Of a DNA stretch of 64,000 bases, positions 1 through 8,816 are shown piece by piece; position 1 is the stretch's first letter, and every line of letters begins with the position of its first letter. The DNA is from Candidatus Neomicrothrix sp. UBA6944 (GTDB lineage Bacteria; Actinomycetota; Acidimicrobiia; Acidimicrobiales; Poriferisodalaceae), in assembly GCA_002448715.1 (NCBI GenBank), contig DJZU01000095.1, forward strand, positions 36,761 through 100,760, written 5' to 3'. The notes beneath the pieces were generated by a model that was not told the origin of the DNA, ran no database searches, and saw only the letters and a program-made list of their open reading frames with translations. The position numbers and the translations under genes are program-made.

Positions 1-345
1 ACCCAAATGTGCTTCGATCCAAGCACCATTCGTAGCTGGCTTTCCGAAGAGCGCAAGGGCGGGCTGGCTTTACCAGTGCATTTGGGCATCCCAGGAGTCG
101 TTGAGCGCACGAAGTTGCTGTCAGTCGGCGCAAAGCTAGGGGTCGGAGCCTCGCTACGTTTCCTCAAGAAAAATCGTGCAACCCTGACGCGGATGTTCGC
201 TCCAGGTGGATATAACCCCGACAAGCTCCTGGGGCCGCTAAATCCTGATCTCAAACAACTCGGAGTCGAAGGGCTACACGTTTTCACGTTTAATCAGGTG
301 CAAAGCACGGTCGCTTGGCGCGCGCAGGCACTTGCCCGAAGTTGA
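1..345 (+). CDS. methylenetetrahydrofolate reductase-like protein, C-terminal part (5' end outside window)
   Basis: The frame is open from the first base, so this is the last ~114 residues of a longer gene. The segment HLGIPGVVERTKLLSVG followed by a GVGASLRFL stretch and the closing LHVFTFNQVQSTVAW match the C-terminal beta-alpha units of the MetF family, which reduces 5,10-methylenetetrahydrofolate to the 5-methyl form for methionine synthesis. The N-terminal half with the FAD-binding residues is not present, so the assignment rests on this tail only. The gene converges on serA, 18 bases away. A divergent member of the family acting on another C1-folate is possible. Confidence 0.7.
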   Translation, partial: TQMCFDPSTIRSWLSEERKGGLALPVHLGIPGVVERTKLLSVGAKLGVGASLRFLKKNRATLTRMFAPGGYNPDKLLGPLNPDLKQLGVEGLHVFTFNQVQSTVAWRAQALARS

Positions 346-357
346 ATTTCTAACAGA

Positions 358-377
358 TGGGGGTTACTCGGCCCCCA
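358..377. terminator. possible bidirectional terminator between convergent genes
   Basis: A TGGGGG/CCCCCA inverted repeat with an 8-base loop lies between the ends of the MetF-like gene and serA and overlaps the serA stop region. It lacks a U-run on either side, so it is only a candidate. Confidence 0.3.
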
Positions 378-1578
378 ACACGTCTATGCGTAGAACGTGC
401 TCAAGGTTTTGTAAGGAGTTTATGGTCGAAGCCGTCGGTGTTTGGGACACTCGGATCGTAGCCATGGCCGCTGTCGGCCCATCGCCCTGAAAGATCTCGT
501 TACGCATCTGTTGAACATTTATGCCGGCACTACGGAGACAAGACAGAACGCCTGCCAGGACACCAACCTCGTCGCGGTGGCGAACCGCTATTGCGCACTC
601 CCCTAGCGGTCGGCTGGCGATATTGACGCAATTTTGCGGAAGGCCGAGTTCGTATTCTCTAATGGTGTCTAAGACACCGTTGGCGATCGCTTCCCGCGCC
701 TGGCTGGTTGAGGCGCCAATATGATGAGTTCCCACAAAGTTTGGGTGGCCACTAAAAGGCGACCTCCAATCTGTGGTACCAGCTTTGGGTTCCGACACAT
801 ATACGTCCAAACCAACGCGAATTTCACGTTCGTTCATAGCTTTTAGAAGGTCCTGTTCGTTGACAAGACCCCCACGAGAAGTGTTGATCAACATGGCGCC
901 CGGATGCATGTCGCTGAGAAAGTCGCCGTTGACTAGATTCTGCGTGTCCGCAGTTAGAGGAAGGTGAAGAGTAACAATATCGGCAGCGCCGAGTAGCTCT
1001 TCCCGAGTCTGGTGCATCTGAACTTCCAAATCCTCAATTTTTTGTTCAGTTGTGGCGTCCCGATGCGTGCTTGCGAGGGCATGAAGGGAAAGTCCGAATC
1101 CTTTTGCTCGAGTGGCTACCTCTAGCCCTATGTTTCCGAGACCAAATATCGCCAACGCTTGACCCTTCAGGCCGCGCGCCTGCGAGTACCGCTCCTTGTT
1201 CCAAACGCCGGTACCGAAATCAGCATTGGCTGCTGGGATCTGGCGATCGATCGCGATGATCAACCCCATAGTCAATTCGGCGACAGCTACGGCGTTTTGT
1301 CCGGGCACGTTACACACGTAGATTCCGGCCGCGCTTGCCGCGTCGACGTCAATAGTGTCGGTACCTGCTCCTGCTCGAATGATCAGCCCGAGTTGCGGTG
1401 CCGCTGAGATCACATCGGCGTTGACAACGGAGCTTCTAACAACGATAACGTCAGCGCGTTCGACGTTACTGACAAGGTTTTCACGCTCTACCGATGAGAG
1501 GGACGTGCAGCTATGGCCCAGTGCCTCAAGCTCTGCAACGAAGCCGTCTTCGGCCGAATCCACAAGGACTATCTGCAC
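364..1578 (-). CDS. serA: D-3-phosphoglycerate dehydrogenase-like NAD-dependent hydroxyacid dehydrogenase
   Basis: 404 residues, the length of short SerA proteins. The Rossmann motif GLGNIG lies at about 146-151. The catalytic Arg of TSRGG (235), Glu of YVSEP (263) and His of THHIGAS (286) are all in place. A C-terminal ACT-type regulatory domain runs from about 328 to the end, so feedback control by serine is likely from family knowledge. The reaction is oxidation of 3-phosphoglycerate, the first step of serine synthesis. The start codon is GTG. No serB or serC lies next to it. A paralogue acting on another 2-hydroxyacid cannot be ruled out. Confidence 0.8.
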   Translation of the reverse strand: MQIVLVDSAEDGFVAELEALGHSCTSLSSVERENLVSNVERADVIVVRSSVVNADVISAAPQLGLIIRAGAGTDTIDVDAASAAGIYVCNVPGQNAVAVAELTMGLIIAIDRQIPAANADFGTGVWNKERYSQARGLKGQALAIFGLGNIGLEVATRAKGFGLSLHALASTHRDATTEQKIEDLEVQMHQTREELLGAADIVTLHLPLTADTQNLVNGDFLSDMHPGAMLINTSRGGLVNEQDLLKAMNEREIRVGLDVYVSEPKAGTTDWRSPFSGHPNFVGTHHIGASTSQAREAIANGVLDTIREYELGLPQNCVNIASRPLGECAIAVRHRDEVGVLAGVLSCLRSAGINVQQMRNEIFQGDGPTAAMATIRVSQTPTASTINSLQNLEHVLRIDVLGAE

Positions 1579-1636
1579 AGCAACCCTATGGGGCTAGTTA
1601 CTGACTCTGTGCAGTCGCGCAAAGCGGCGTGGTATG

Positions 1637-1957
1637 TCATGTCACTAACTCACGGACGTCACCCACCACTAGGAGCAGAAGGAGTACAACAACCGAAACG
1701 TTGATGACGGTCATTGGCCATTTCCATTTACGATCACCGCTCCAAAATCGGTGGATGCTTAGAAGGTTCGCTCCTATAGCCACGAGACCAAGAGTAAGGC
1801 CAAGCCATGGCCCGACACCAGTCCCCACACCTGCCAAAGGAGCTAGGAAAGGCAGAATCACGTAGGTGAGTCCGCAGCGAATTCCAGAGATGACCATGGA
1901 TACGCTGAAGGTTCTGGTTTCAGCCTCTGACATTGAGGCCACAACTGCTTTGCTCAT
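1637..1957 (-). CDS. small hydrophobic membrane protein
   Basis: 106 residues with about three predicted membrane segments (roughly 20-42, 50-68 and 82-102) separated by a short basic loop RFWSGDRKWKW. I do not recognise a characterised family. Its ATG overlaps the stop of the lipid kinase gene by four bases (ATGA), so the two are translationally coupled and it may work at the membrane with that enzyme. A shorter start at Met9 is possible. Confidence 0.6.
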   Translation of the reverse strand: MSKAVVASMSEAETRTFSVSMVISGIRCGLTYVILPFLAPLAGVGTGVGPWLGLTLGLVAIGANLLSIHRFWSGDRKWKWPMTVINVSVVVLLLLLVVGDVRELVT

Positions 1958-2919
1958 TTGTCGGTATCTCTAGCCTCACTCGCGGGCACATGACCAACTG
2001 ATGCGCCTGCTACCCGCAGTCCTCCAGACACAACCGTAACTGTTTGTGGTAAAGAACCCACATCCTCTCCATCGGCTCGGAGGCTGCAAGTTTGGGAGGA
2101 GTCTGCATCGATGATCTGGACCTCAAACTCAGTACCGGAGATGATCTCAACCGCTGGGTGGTTGATGTGAGCGCCCTTGAAGGTCTTGGGAAGCATGCGA
2201 AGCAGCGTGAGTGCGGAAGTGTTACGGATTATGACTAAGTCAGCTGTCCCGCTTGAGGCGTGGGCATCGGGTGCTATCTGCATTCCTCCTCCAAATGCTC
2301 GGGTATTGGCAATTGCAATCATGAGACACGTGCCAGCGATGGTGGCGTCGTCAACAGTTATCTGAAACTCGTACCGTTGAAGGCGGAGAAGTTTCGTCAA
2401 GGTAGCCACGGTGTACTTGAGTGGGCCGCGTGGCCATTTCATAGCGTCCGCTCTGATGTTGACGGCCGCCGAAAAGCCGGCCGTAGCAATTGAAGCGCCG
2501 TACCGGGTCTTGCCAGCTTCGGATTCAAATTTCAGTATGTCGCAGGGCTGAGCTGCGGTCATGGCGGCTTGTGTTGCCTCTTCGGTGTTAGTTGGCAGGT
2601 TCAGTCCCAACGCAAAGTCATTCCCGGTTCCTGCAGGCACGATTCCAAGAGTGGCCTGGGTTTCGGCGCAACCTTGAGCGACATAGTGAATAAATCCGTC
2701 GCCACCTACAGCGACTATCCGCTTCTGTGTCGATACCGCTTCACGGACCAGGGAATCAGTGGATGCTACGTCAGGCGGCATTACATGTTGTACCCGATAT
2801 CCGGCCCGTTCCAGATAGGTCTGAACCTCGTACCCTGCCGCTTCTGCTCGCCCTCGATTCGCTACAGCGTTAGTCATAAGAAGAACATCCAAATCGCATT
2901 CTGGGCGCAGTTGGCTCAT
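1954..2919 (-). CDS. diacylglycerol kinase-family lipid kinase (YegS/DgkB-like)
   Basis: 321 residues, normal length for the DAGK_cat family. The nucleotide motif is GGDGF at 72-76 (family GGDGT), followed by the diagnostic PAGTGNDFA at 95-103. The C-terminal half is the usual beta-rich domain. Members phosphorylate diacylglycerol or related lipids, or sphingoid-like alcohols; the substrate cannot be read from the sequence. It is the first gene of a two-gene unit with the small membrane protein. It diverges from the CaiB gene across an 87-base spacer. Confidence 0.85.
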   Translation of the reverse strand: MSQLRPECDLDVLLMTNAVANRGRAEAAGYEVQTYLERAGYRVQHVMPPDVASTDSLVREAVSTQKRIVAVGGDGFIHYVAQGCAETQATLGIVPAGTGNDFALGLNLPTNTEEATQAAMTAAQPCDILKFESEAGKTRYGASIATAGFSAAVNIRADAMKWPRGPLKYTVATLTKLLRLQRYEFQITVDDATIAGTCLMIAIANTRAFGGGMQIAPDAHASSGTADLVIIRNTSALTLLRMLPKTFKGAHINHPAVEIISGTEFEVQIIDADSSQTCSLRADGEDVGSLPQTVTVVSGGLRVAGASVGHVPASEARDTDK

Positions 2920-2955
2920 CTGAAGACTTTCGGTTGCTACGGTGACCTAAACGTT

Positions 2956-2986
2956 TTGACAACGGTCGCGTTTGATTAGGTATCTT
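2956..2986 (+). promoter_or_regulatory. candidate sigma-70-type promoter for the CaiB gene
   Basis: A perfect TTGACA at 2956-2961 is followed by a TAGGTATCTT stretch that offers a -10 (TATCTT, 19-base spacing, or GGTATC at 17). The downstream gene has a strong AAGGGG ribosome site six bases before its ATG. Confidence 0.35.
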
Positions 2987-3006
2987 CTAGCTCATAAGGG
3001 GTTGAA

Positions 3007-4197
3007 ATGTCGGGAGCCTTAGACGGTATACGGGTTTTAGATTTGTCAACTTTGGTGCAGGGGCCCCAAGCCGCCGCCATGTTGCATGATCTCGGCGCCG
3101 AAGTATTGAAGATAGAACTACCAGAGATCGGTGATATGGGCCGCCATGTGGGTGTTATCGCCGATCTCGGTACATCCGTCTTTTGGGAAGCCTGTAACCG
3201 CGGAAAGCGATCAGTAACTCTGGATCTGCGGACCGATGCTGGGCGAGAAGCATTCCTGAAGCTGGCGGAGTCGTCCGATGTTGTGCTGTCAAATTTCCAA
3301 CCTGGCACCCTTGATGGCTGGGGCCTTGGGTACGAAGACCTCGCGGCAGTTAATCCTCGGATTATTTGGGCAGCGGGAAGCTTCCTCGGGCCTACGGGAC
3401 CAGATGCTCTTCGAGAAGGAGCCGACATAGTCGGAGAGGCCGCTGGCGGCGTGATAGCAGGTATCGGCAATGACGGGGAGCCCGCAACGACTGTGGCATC
3501 GCTCCTTGCGGACCACTGTGGATCGCAGAACTTACAAACCGGCATTATCGCTGCTCTATACGCCCGGGAACGAACGGGTAGAGGCCAACGGGTGGATGTA
3601 AGTCTCCTTGGCGGTCAAATTTGGATGCAGGCGCCCGAATACACGCACTATTTCCTCACCGGTGAGTTGGCCGGCCGATCCAATGGCGGCCACCCGCTTG
3701 TGCATGCTCTTTACGGGGTGTTTCCGACCGCGGATGGTGCCCTTGCAATGGCGGGATGCCCTGAGCATTTATGGGAAGGTATGTGCAGGGCGATCGAACG
3801 GCCAGACTGGGTGGAGCACCCCACTTACAACTCTTATTTCGTGACCAAAGACATCGCAAGAGAAATGCGGAAGGATTTTATTGAAATCTTCAGCCAAAGG
3901 ACCACCAACGAATGGGTGGAACGCCTGACTGCCGAGGCGCAGCGGTTTTCACCAGTGCGTTCCCACGACCAAGTTGCAGCCGATCCCCAATCGTTCGCTA
4001 ACGGCTACATCGTGGAGGTTGATCATCCGCAATTCGGAAGCGTCAATTTGGTCGGTTGCCCGATTCAAATGTCCGACACTCCGACCCGATACGGCATCGA
4101 AGCGCCTCAATTAGGACAAGACACGGAAATGGTGTTAGTCGAGGCTGGCTACGACTGGGATGAACTGGAGTCACTCAGAGAACGAGGTGCTTGGTAG
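3007..4197 (+). CDS. CaiB/BaiF (class III) CoA-transferase
   Basis: 396 residues. The N-terminal GIRVLDLSTLVQGPQAA segment, a GADIVGEAAGG stretch and the catalytic Asp169 (LLADHCGS) are typical of formyl-CoA transferase-like enzymes, followed by RTGRGQRVDVSLL. These enzymes move CoA from an acyl-CoA to a free acid through an aspartyl-CoA thioester. The acid pair is not predictable. It stands alone on the plus strand and has a good AAGGGG ribosome site. The neighbouring FAH-family gene is convergent. Confidence 0.88.
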   Translation: MSGALDGIRVLDLSTLVQGPQAAAMLHDLGAEVLKIELPEIGDMGRHVGVIADLGTSVFWEACNRGKRSVTLDLRTDAGREAFLKLAESSDVVLSNFQPGTLDGWGLGYEDLAAVNPRIIWAAGSFLGPTGPDALREGADIVGEAAGGVIAGIGNDGEPATTVASLLADHCGSQNLQTGIIAALYARERTGRGQRVDVSLLGGQIWMQAPEYTHYFLTGELAGRSNGGHPLVHALYGVFPTADGALAMAGCPEHLWEGMCRAIERPDWVEHPTYNSYFVTKDIAREMRKDFIEIFSQRTTNEWVERLTAEAQRFSPVRSHDQVAADPQSFANGYIVEVDHPQFGSVNLVGCPIQMSDTPTRYGIEAPQLGQDTEMVLVEAGYDWDELESLRERGAW

Positions 4198-4211
4198 CAC
4201 TTGGGTTCTGG

Positions 4212-5048
4212 CTAGCGACAGGTGTTTTCCATTACACCGATTCCCTCAACGGTGGTTCGAATGACGTCTCCGGGCTTAAGAAAGCGTTTGTCTGGCATTC
4301 CCACACCGGCGGGAGTGCCCGTAAAAATGGTGTCACCGGGCTCCAACGTCATAATTTCCGAGAGATAGCTAACTAGGAACGGGACGTCGAAGATCAAACT
4401 GCTCGTCTGCGCGTCCTGCCGGCGATCGCCATTAATGTCGCACGTTATGTGAAGGTCATTCGGGTCCGCGAAGCTGTCCGGAGAGAGGAGCATTGGGCCA
4501 GTCGGCCCATAGCTATCTCGAGACTTTCCCAGCCCAAAGTGAGCTGGCCTGGCTGCCAATTGCAGTGCTCGATCAGAGATATCCTGCCCAACGGTCAAAC
4601 CCGCAACGTATGACCACGCTTGGTCAGCTGTGATATCGCGCGTGGTTCGACCTATCACAACAACAAGCTCAGCTTCGTAGTCATTACTGTCACCGCGCAA
4701 CAAGACATCGTCGAACGGGCCAGAGATACAAGATGGGTACTTGGTAAAGACAACCGGCACCGATGGAAGGTCCATCTTTGATTCTTCAGCGTGGTCCTTG
4801 TAGTTCAGCCCTACACCAAAGCTGTTCCGCGGCCTGGGTGCAGGTGCATCCACAGTGGCCTCGGAGATGACACCGTCACTTTCGTGCGATTCCAACGACG
4901 CGGCGATTGCGTGAAATTCATCATTCCTGCCTAGGGCCTCCATCGGATCAGCACTTATGGAACCCTCCGAAATTCGTTCAAGATCAAAATAGGCATCGTT
5001 TTCGACGAGACATGCTCGCCCGTCAACATTTGCAAAGCTAAATGGCAC
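4212..5048 (-). CDS. fumarylacetoacetate hydrolase (FAH)-family protein
   Basis: 278 residues. GVGLNYKDHAEE (about 78-89), the metal-binding EAE (Glu125 and Glu127), Asp156 in GQDISDR and the closing TGTPAGVGM are FAH-fold hallmarks. Family members hydrolyse or decarboxylate beta-diketo acids such as fumarylpyruvate, acylpyruvates or 5-oxopent-3-ene-1,2,5-tricarboxylate. The exact substrate is unknown. The GTG start is preceded by AGAAGG seven bases upstream. It lies downstream of the dihydroorotase-like gene on the same strand. Confidence 0.87.
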   Translation of the reverse strand: MPFSFANVDGRACLVENDAYFDLERISEGSISADPMEALGRNDEFHAIAASLESHESDGVISEATVDAPAPRPRNSFGVGLNYKDHAEESKMDLPSVPVVFTKYPSCISGPFDDVLLRGDSNDYEAELVVVIGRTTRDITADQAWSYVAGLTVGQDISDRALQLAARPAHFGLGKSRDSYGPTGPMLLSPDSFADPNDLHITCDINGDRRQDAQTSSLIFDVPFLVSYLSEIMTLEPGDTIFTGTPAGVGMPDKRFLKPGDVIRTTVEGIGVMENTCR

Positions 5049-5128
5049 GGCACAACCTTCTCTTGGGCTACACCTACATAACCTAGGCCCAATGGGCGCG
5101 GACCTGATGCCTTCCGCTTATGAATCAC

Positions 5129-6424
5129 CTAGACAAGCGTGGCATCGTGGACGACAAGCGCACCGTTGCAAATTGTGTGCCTGACACGTCCATGAACCTC
5201 TTTTTGGGGCCAAGGCGTGTTGGTGCTCTTACTTTGCAAGCCGTCCGCTTCAATCACCCACCGTTCCCTTGGATCAAACACAACGATATTTGCCGGTTTG
5301 CCAACGGATAGCGAAGTGCCATGCGTTGCGATTCCCGCTATAGCGGCAGGTGCGACCGAGAGAAGGGTGATAAATCGCTGCGGGGTCATAAGCCCCCGGG
5401 CGACGAACTCATCCCAGACGACCGATGCCATTGTCTCGACACCCAACATCCCAGGAGGCGCTTCAGCTAAACCCACCGACTTACTCAAGGGCGAATGGGG
5501 TGCGTGGTCCGTCGCTATCGCGTCGATCGTGCCATCGAACAAGGCTGTCCTCAGACCCCGTACATCATTGATAGTCCGCAGCGGTGGATTCATTTTGCCA
5601 GATGTACCCAACCTCTCTACATCCTCCTCCGTGAGGATCAGGTGTTGTGGGGTTACCTCCGCTGTGACACGAAGGCCCGCTGTCTTTGCATCGCGGACCA
5701 AGCTGCTAGCGGATGCAGTCGATATATGAAGTACGTGGTACCGACCGCCGGTTTCTCTCGCGAGATCAATGTCGCGCTCAACGATCACCGTCTCAGCTTC
5801 AGGAGGTCGCCCTTTGAGCCCTAATCGCTCTGCCACCTCGCCTTCGTTAATGATGCCTCCCTCGACCATCTCGGAATGCTCTGCATGTTGGCTTATCACG
5901 ACATCTGGGAACAAGGAACTGGCCTCCAGGGCCCCCCTCATCAAATCGGCGCTGTCAACGACGGTGCCGTCGTCCGTGAAGACGCGCACGCCAGCTTCGT
6001 AGAGTGAAGCAAAATCGACAAGACGCTCTCCGGCGCGGTCCACGGTAACTGCAGCAGACGTATAAACATCGCAAGGTGTTTGGCGACCGAGCGCAAGCAC
6101 CTCTGCTACAAGGACCGGATTGTCGATTGTAGGGACCGTGTTAGGCATCATGAGGCACGCAGTAACACCGCCCAAGGCCGCACCTGCTGCACCTGATGAG
6201 ATATCTTCGCTCTCTTCGCCACCGGGAGTTCTGAAATGGACCTGGATGTCCACGAAACCAGGCATCACTAAGGCATCAGAGGCATCGACTTCTAAACCGC
6301 GGCCAGCGAAGGCCCCGTGCTCGTCAATGTCTGTGATTCTCCCATCGCTTATAAGCAGATCGGCAGGTCGCTCGCCCAAAAGATCCAACAACGAACCACC
6401 ACTGACAACTAACTCTTCGGACAT
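5129..6424 (-). CDS. pyrC: dihydroorotase-like cyclic amidohydrolase
   Basis: 431 residues, class I dihydroorotase length. The FTDDG Asp, HAEH, HVLHIST and ATDHAPH metal-site motifs are present, with the substrate segment TGCLM/MPNT-type loop and NPPLR. The first ligand of the usual HxH is replaced: the sequence is DIQVHFRTPG, giving Gln61 and His63. The product may ring-close carbamoyl-aspartate in pyrimidine synthesis, or may be an allantoinase/hydantoinase-like relative. No other pyr gene is adjacent, and the FAH gene follows 80 bases on. A leaderless-type -10 precedes the ATG. Confidence 0.75.
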   Translation of the reverse strand: MSEELVVSGGSLLDLLGERPADLLISDGRITDIDEHGAFAGRGLEVDASDALVMPGFVDIQVHFRTPGGEESEDISSGAAGAALGGVTACLMMPNTVPTIDNPVLVAEVLALGRQTPCDVYTSAAVTVDRAGERLVDFASLYEAGVRVFTDDGTVVDSADLMRGALEASSLFPDVVISQHAEHSEMVEGGIINEGEVAERLGLKGRPPEAETVIVERDIDLARETGGRYHVLHISTASASSLVRDAKTAGLRVTAEVTPQHLILTEEDVERLGTSGKMNPPLRTINDVRGLRTALFDGTIDAIATDHAPHSPLSKSVGLAEAPPGMLGVETMASVVWDEFVARGLMTPQRFITLLSVAPAAIAGIATHGTSLSVGKPANIVVFDPRERWVIEADGLQSKSTNTPWPQKEVHGRVRHTICNGALVVHDATLV

Positions 6425-6430
6425 GCTCTA

Positions 6431-6436
6431 ACCATA
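6431..6436 (-). promoter_or_regulatory. leaderless-type -10 (TATGGT) for the dihydroorotase-like gene
   Basis: TATGGT on the minus strand ends exactly six bases before the ATG, with no ribosome site between them. Confidence 0.5.
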
Positions 6437-6478
6437 AACGGAGAAACGCAGATTCGGACAGATCATCGACGACCGAGA

Positions 6479-6484
6479 TAACCT
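6479..6484 (+). promoter_or_regulatory. leaderless-type -10 (TAACCT) for the PhyH gene
   Basis: TAACCT is followed by six bases and then the GTG start. There is no purine-rich ribosome site. Confidence 0.5.
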
Positions 6485-6490
6485 TTACCC

Positions 6491-7378
6491 GTGGCACTAG
6501 CTTCTGCGAATCTCAATTTACCTACAGACAGTGACCTGAACCGCTACGAGCAGCGTGGGTACCTACATTTTGAAGGCTTTATTGATGATGAAACCCTATC
6601 GGGCCTCCAACAAGCGGCCGCCGAATTCATAGAACTTAGCCGAGGTCTTCAAACGTCGAACCGGATGCTTGATCTCGAACCGTCTCATACAGCTACGAAT
6701 CCCAGGATTCGCCGCCTTAACTCACCGGTCGAGAACCATGAAGCCTTTCGCAAGTTTGCACTTGAGGGACCGGCAGCTGAATTGGCGTGTGCGGTGCTGG
6801 GCGGGCCAGTTCGCTACCACCATTCCAAACTCAATTTCAAATGGTCTGACGGGGGCGAGGAAATTAAGTGGCATCAAGACATCCAGTTTTGGCCCCACAC
6901 CGACTTCACTCCTTTAACCATTGGTGTCTATTTGGCTGATGTAGACGACGTCATGGGCCCGATGGGAGTGCTCCCAGGCAGTCATAAGGGCCGACTCTAT
7001 GACCAGTACCTTGAGTCTGGCGAATGGGGTGGGGCGATGAACCCCGACGACGTCGCAAAAATCAATTTTAGCGATATGGAGTGGCTTACAGGCCCCTCCG
7101 GATCGGTAACTGTCCATAACTGCTGCATGATCCATGGTTCAGTTCCCAACAACTCACCAAATCCTCGGCCGCTTCTTCTTCAAACTTACTCAGCGGCCAA
7201 CTCGTACCCAATTGCGCATATCGGTGCAAATGGCGTCACGGGACAACTGAGCGGGACCGTAATTGGCGGCGCTTCAGATCAACGTGTCATTGTGGGCGGT
7301 CGGCAAATTGTCGGTGCACCTGATTGGTCTCGCGCAGGTGCACCAACCATCTTCGGATCACAACAAGAAGAAGAGTGA
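6491..7378 (+). CDS. phytanoyl-CoA dioxygenase (PhyH)-family Fe(II)/2-oxoglutarate oxygenase
   Basis: 295 residues. The iron triad is visible as His128 and Asp130 in KWHQDIQFWPH and His215 in CCMIHGS, with Arg226 (NPRPLLL) as the likely 2-oxoglutarate anchor. The family hydroxylates acyl-CoAs or small molecules. Gene order suggests it opens a catabolic block: the APH-like gene follows after 7 bases, then SRPBCC and an acyl-CoA dehydrogenase. The GTG start fits a leaderless promoter. Substrate unknown. Confidence 0.88.
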   Translation: MALASANLNLPTDSDLNRYEQRGYLHFEGFIDDETLSGLQQAAAEFIELSRGLQTSNRMLDLEPSHTATNPRIRRLNSPVENHEAFRKFALEGPAAELACAVLGGPVRYHHSKLNFKWSDGGEEIKWHQDIQFWPHTDFTPLTIGVYLADVDDVMGPMGVLPGSHKGRLYDQYLESGEWGGAMNPDDVAKINFSDMEWLTGPSGSVTVHNCCMIHGSVPNNSPNPRPLLLQTYSAANSYPIAHIGANGVTGQLSGTVIGGASDQRVIVGGRQIVGAPDWSRAGAPTIFGSQQEEE

Positions 7379-7385
7379 AACATCG

Positions 7386-8807
7386 ATGCCTCAACCAGAT
7401 TTTTTTGAGGCTCTAGACCGAGTCGTAGCCCGAGAAATAGCTAAGTGCCAAGGGCTTGTGGCCGTCGAGCGCCTGTCGGGGGGCGCGAGCATGGAGACCT
7501 ACCGAGTGGTGGTCCGAACGGACGCCGGAGATCTGCAACTTTGCATGAGGCGCGGTGCTGGCGGTGTTGATCGCGATAACACCAGTGCTGTTGGCCTCGC
7601 GGCAGAATCGTTGCTGATGCGAACTGCACGCGCTCATGGGGTCGTTGAGCCTGAGGTCTATTACGACCTCAAGGAGGAAGACGGCGTTGGGGTGGGTTTC
7701 CTCATGGAGTGGCTTGAGGGGGAAACATTAGGCTCGCGTATCGTCCGCTCCCCCGAACTCGAAAAAGTACGTCCCTTCTTGGCGGAGCAATGTGGACGCG
7801 AATTGGCAAAAATTCATGCCATTGACCTGGATCAAACAGGCCTGAGAAATCGCCTACCGACCCTGTCTCCAGGTCAGTACTTAGAGCAAACCTGGGATCG
7901 TTACAAAGAATGGGACACGGCACAGCCGATGATTGATTTCACTGGCGCGTGGCTGAGGGAGCATCTCCCCAAGCAACACGATGAAGCATTGGTGCATAAC
8001 GACTTTCGTAACGGAAACCTGATGATTGATGGAGACGAAGGACTCATTGCGGTTCTTGACTGGGAGACATCCCATATCGGCGACCCGATACGCGATCTGG
8101 GCTGGATTTGCACGAACTCTTGGCGTTTCGGTCAGCGCGATTTGGAAGTAGGCGGGTTTGGCGCTGTTGATGAACTGATATTCGGCTACGAGGACGAGAG
8201 CGGCAAGTCCATCGATCGTGACACCCTCAAGTTTTGGGAGGTATTCGGCAGCTTTTGGTGGGCCATCGGTTGCCTTGGTATGACTGACCAATACCGCAAT
8301 GGACCCGATGCAACCGTTGAACGGCCAGGTATAGGGAGACGGTCTTCGGAGTGCCAAGTTGATTGCATTAACTTGCTCATTCCGGGACCTGTAGATCTGA
8401 TCGCACCGGCCGCCCCGAGCCGCCCATCAGACATGCCGCGCGTTGACGAGCTGCTAGCCAGCGTTAGGGACTTTCTTCACGGTGACGTGATGTCGTCCAC
8501 CACAGGCCGAACTAACTTTCTGGCTCGGGTTGCAGGCAACAGTCTCGACATCGTGGATCGCGAACTTGCTATTGGACCAGAGTTGCGTCGGCGAGAGGAA
8601 GACCGCTTGACTAAGTTGCTGCAGCGCTCGGGATGCCTTGACGATCTTCGCTGGTGGCTAGTTGAGGCTTTACGCGATGGATCGATGCCACTCGACAACG
8701 ATGACCTTCAGCAATATTTGCGCGAGTCGGTGGTTAATCAGGTCTCGATCGACCAACCCAAATATTCGGGCTTCCGTTTCGCGGCAAAGACCGCCGAACA
8801 GCGCTAG
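7386..8807 (+). CDS. APH-family phosphotransferase fused to a DUF6285 domain
   Basis: 473 residues from the ATG chosen here, which follows a GAAGAAGAG ribosome site; an upstream in-frame extension would overlap the PhyH gene deeply. The N-terminal part has the aminoglycoside phosphotransferase/ACAD10-like kinase fold: Brenner motif HNDFRNGN (204-211) and DWE (225-227). From about residue 370 a helical segment (LLASVRDFLHGDV, REEDRLTKLL) matches DUF6285, which in many actinobacteria and proteobacteria is a separate small protein beside such kinases. Relatives sit in acyl-CoA dehydrogenase operons, as here. It may phosphorylate a hydroxyacyl group before elimination, by analogy with ACAD10/11. 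Confidence 0.82.
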   Translation: MPQPDFFEALDRVVAREIAKCQGLVAVERLSGGASMETYRVVVRTDAGDLQLCMRRGAGGVDRDNTSAVGLAAESLLMRTARAHGVVEPEVYYDLKEEDGVGVGFLMEWLEGETLGSRIVRSPELEKVRPFLAEQCGRELAKIHAIDLDQTGLRNRLPTLSPGQYLEQTWDRYKEWDTAQPMIDFTGAWLREHLPKQHDEALVHNDFRNGNLMIDGDEGLIAVLDWETSHIGDPIRDLGWICTNSWRFGQRDLEVGGFGAVDELIFGYEDESGKSIDRDTLKFWEVFGSFWWAIGCLGMTDQYRNGPDATVERPGIGRRSSECQVDCINLLIPGPVDLIAPAAPSRPSDMPRVDELLASVRDFLHGDVMSSTTGRTNFLARVAGNSLDIVDRELAIGPELRRREEDRLTKLLQRSGCLDDLRWWLVEALRDGSMPLDNDDLQQYLRESVVNQVSIDQPKYSGFRFAAKTAEQR

Positions 8808-8810
8808 CGT
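8805..8810 (+). promoter_or_regulatory. leaderless-type -10 (TAGCGT) for the SRPBCC gene
   Basis: TAGCGT, which includes the stop codon of the previous gene, is followed by six bases and the ATG. It could drive an internal transcript. Confidence 0.35.
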
Positions 8811-8816
8811 TTTGCC

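Noticed and set aside
2976..3545. 189-codon open frame on the minus strand opposite the CaiB gene
   Set aside because: Low-complexity Arg/Ser/Pro composition with no recognisable domain; it is the antisense shadow of a well-supported CoA-transferase.
5217..5729. 170-codon plus-strand frame inside the dihydroorotase-like gene
   Set aside because: No domain similarity; the minus strand carries all metal-site motifs.
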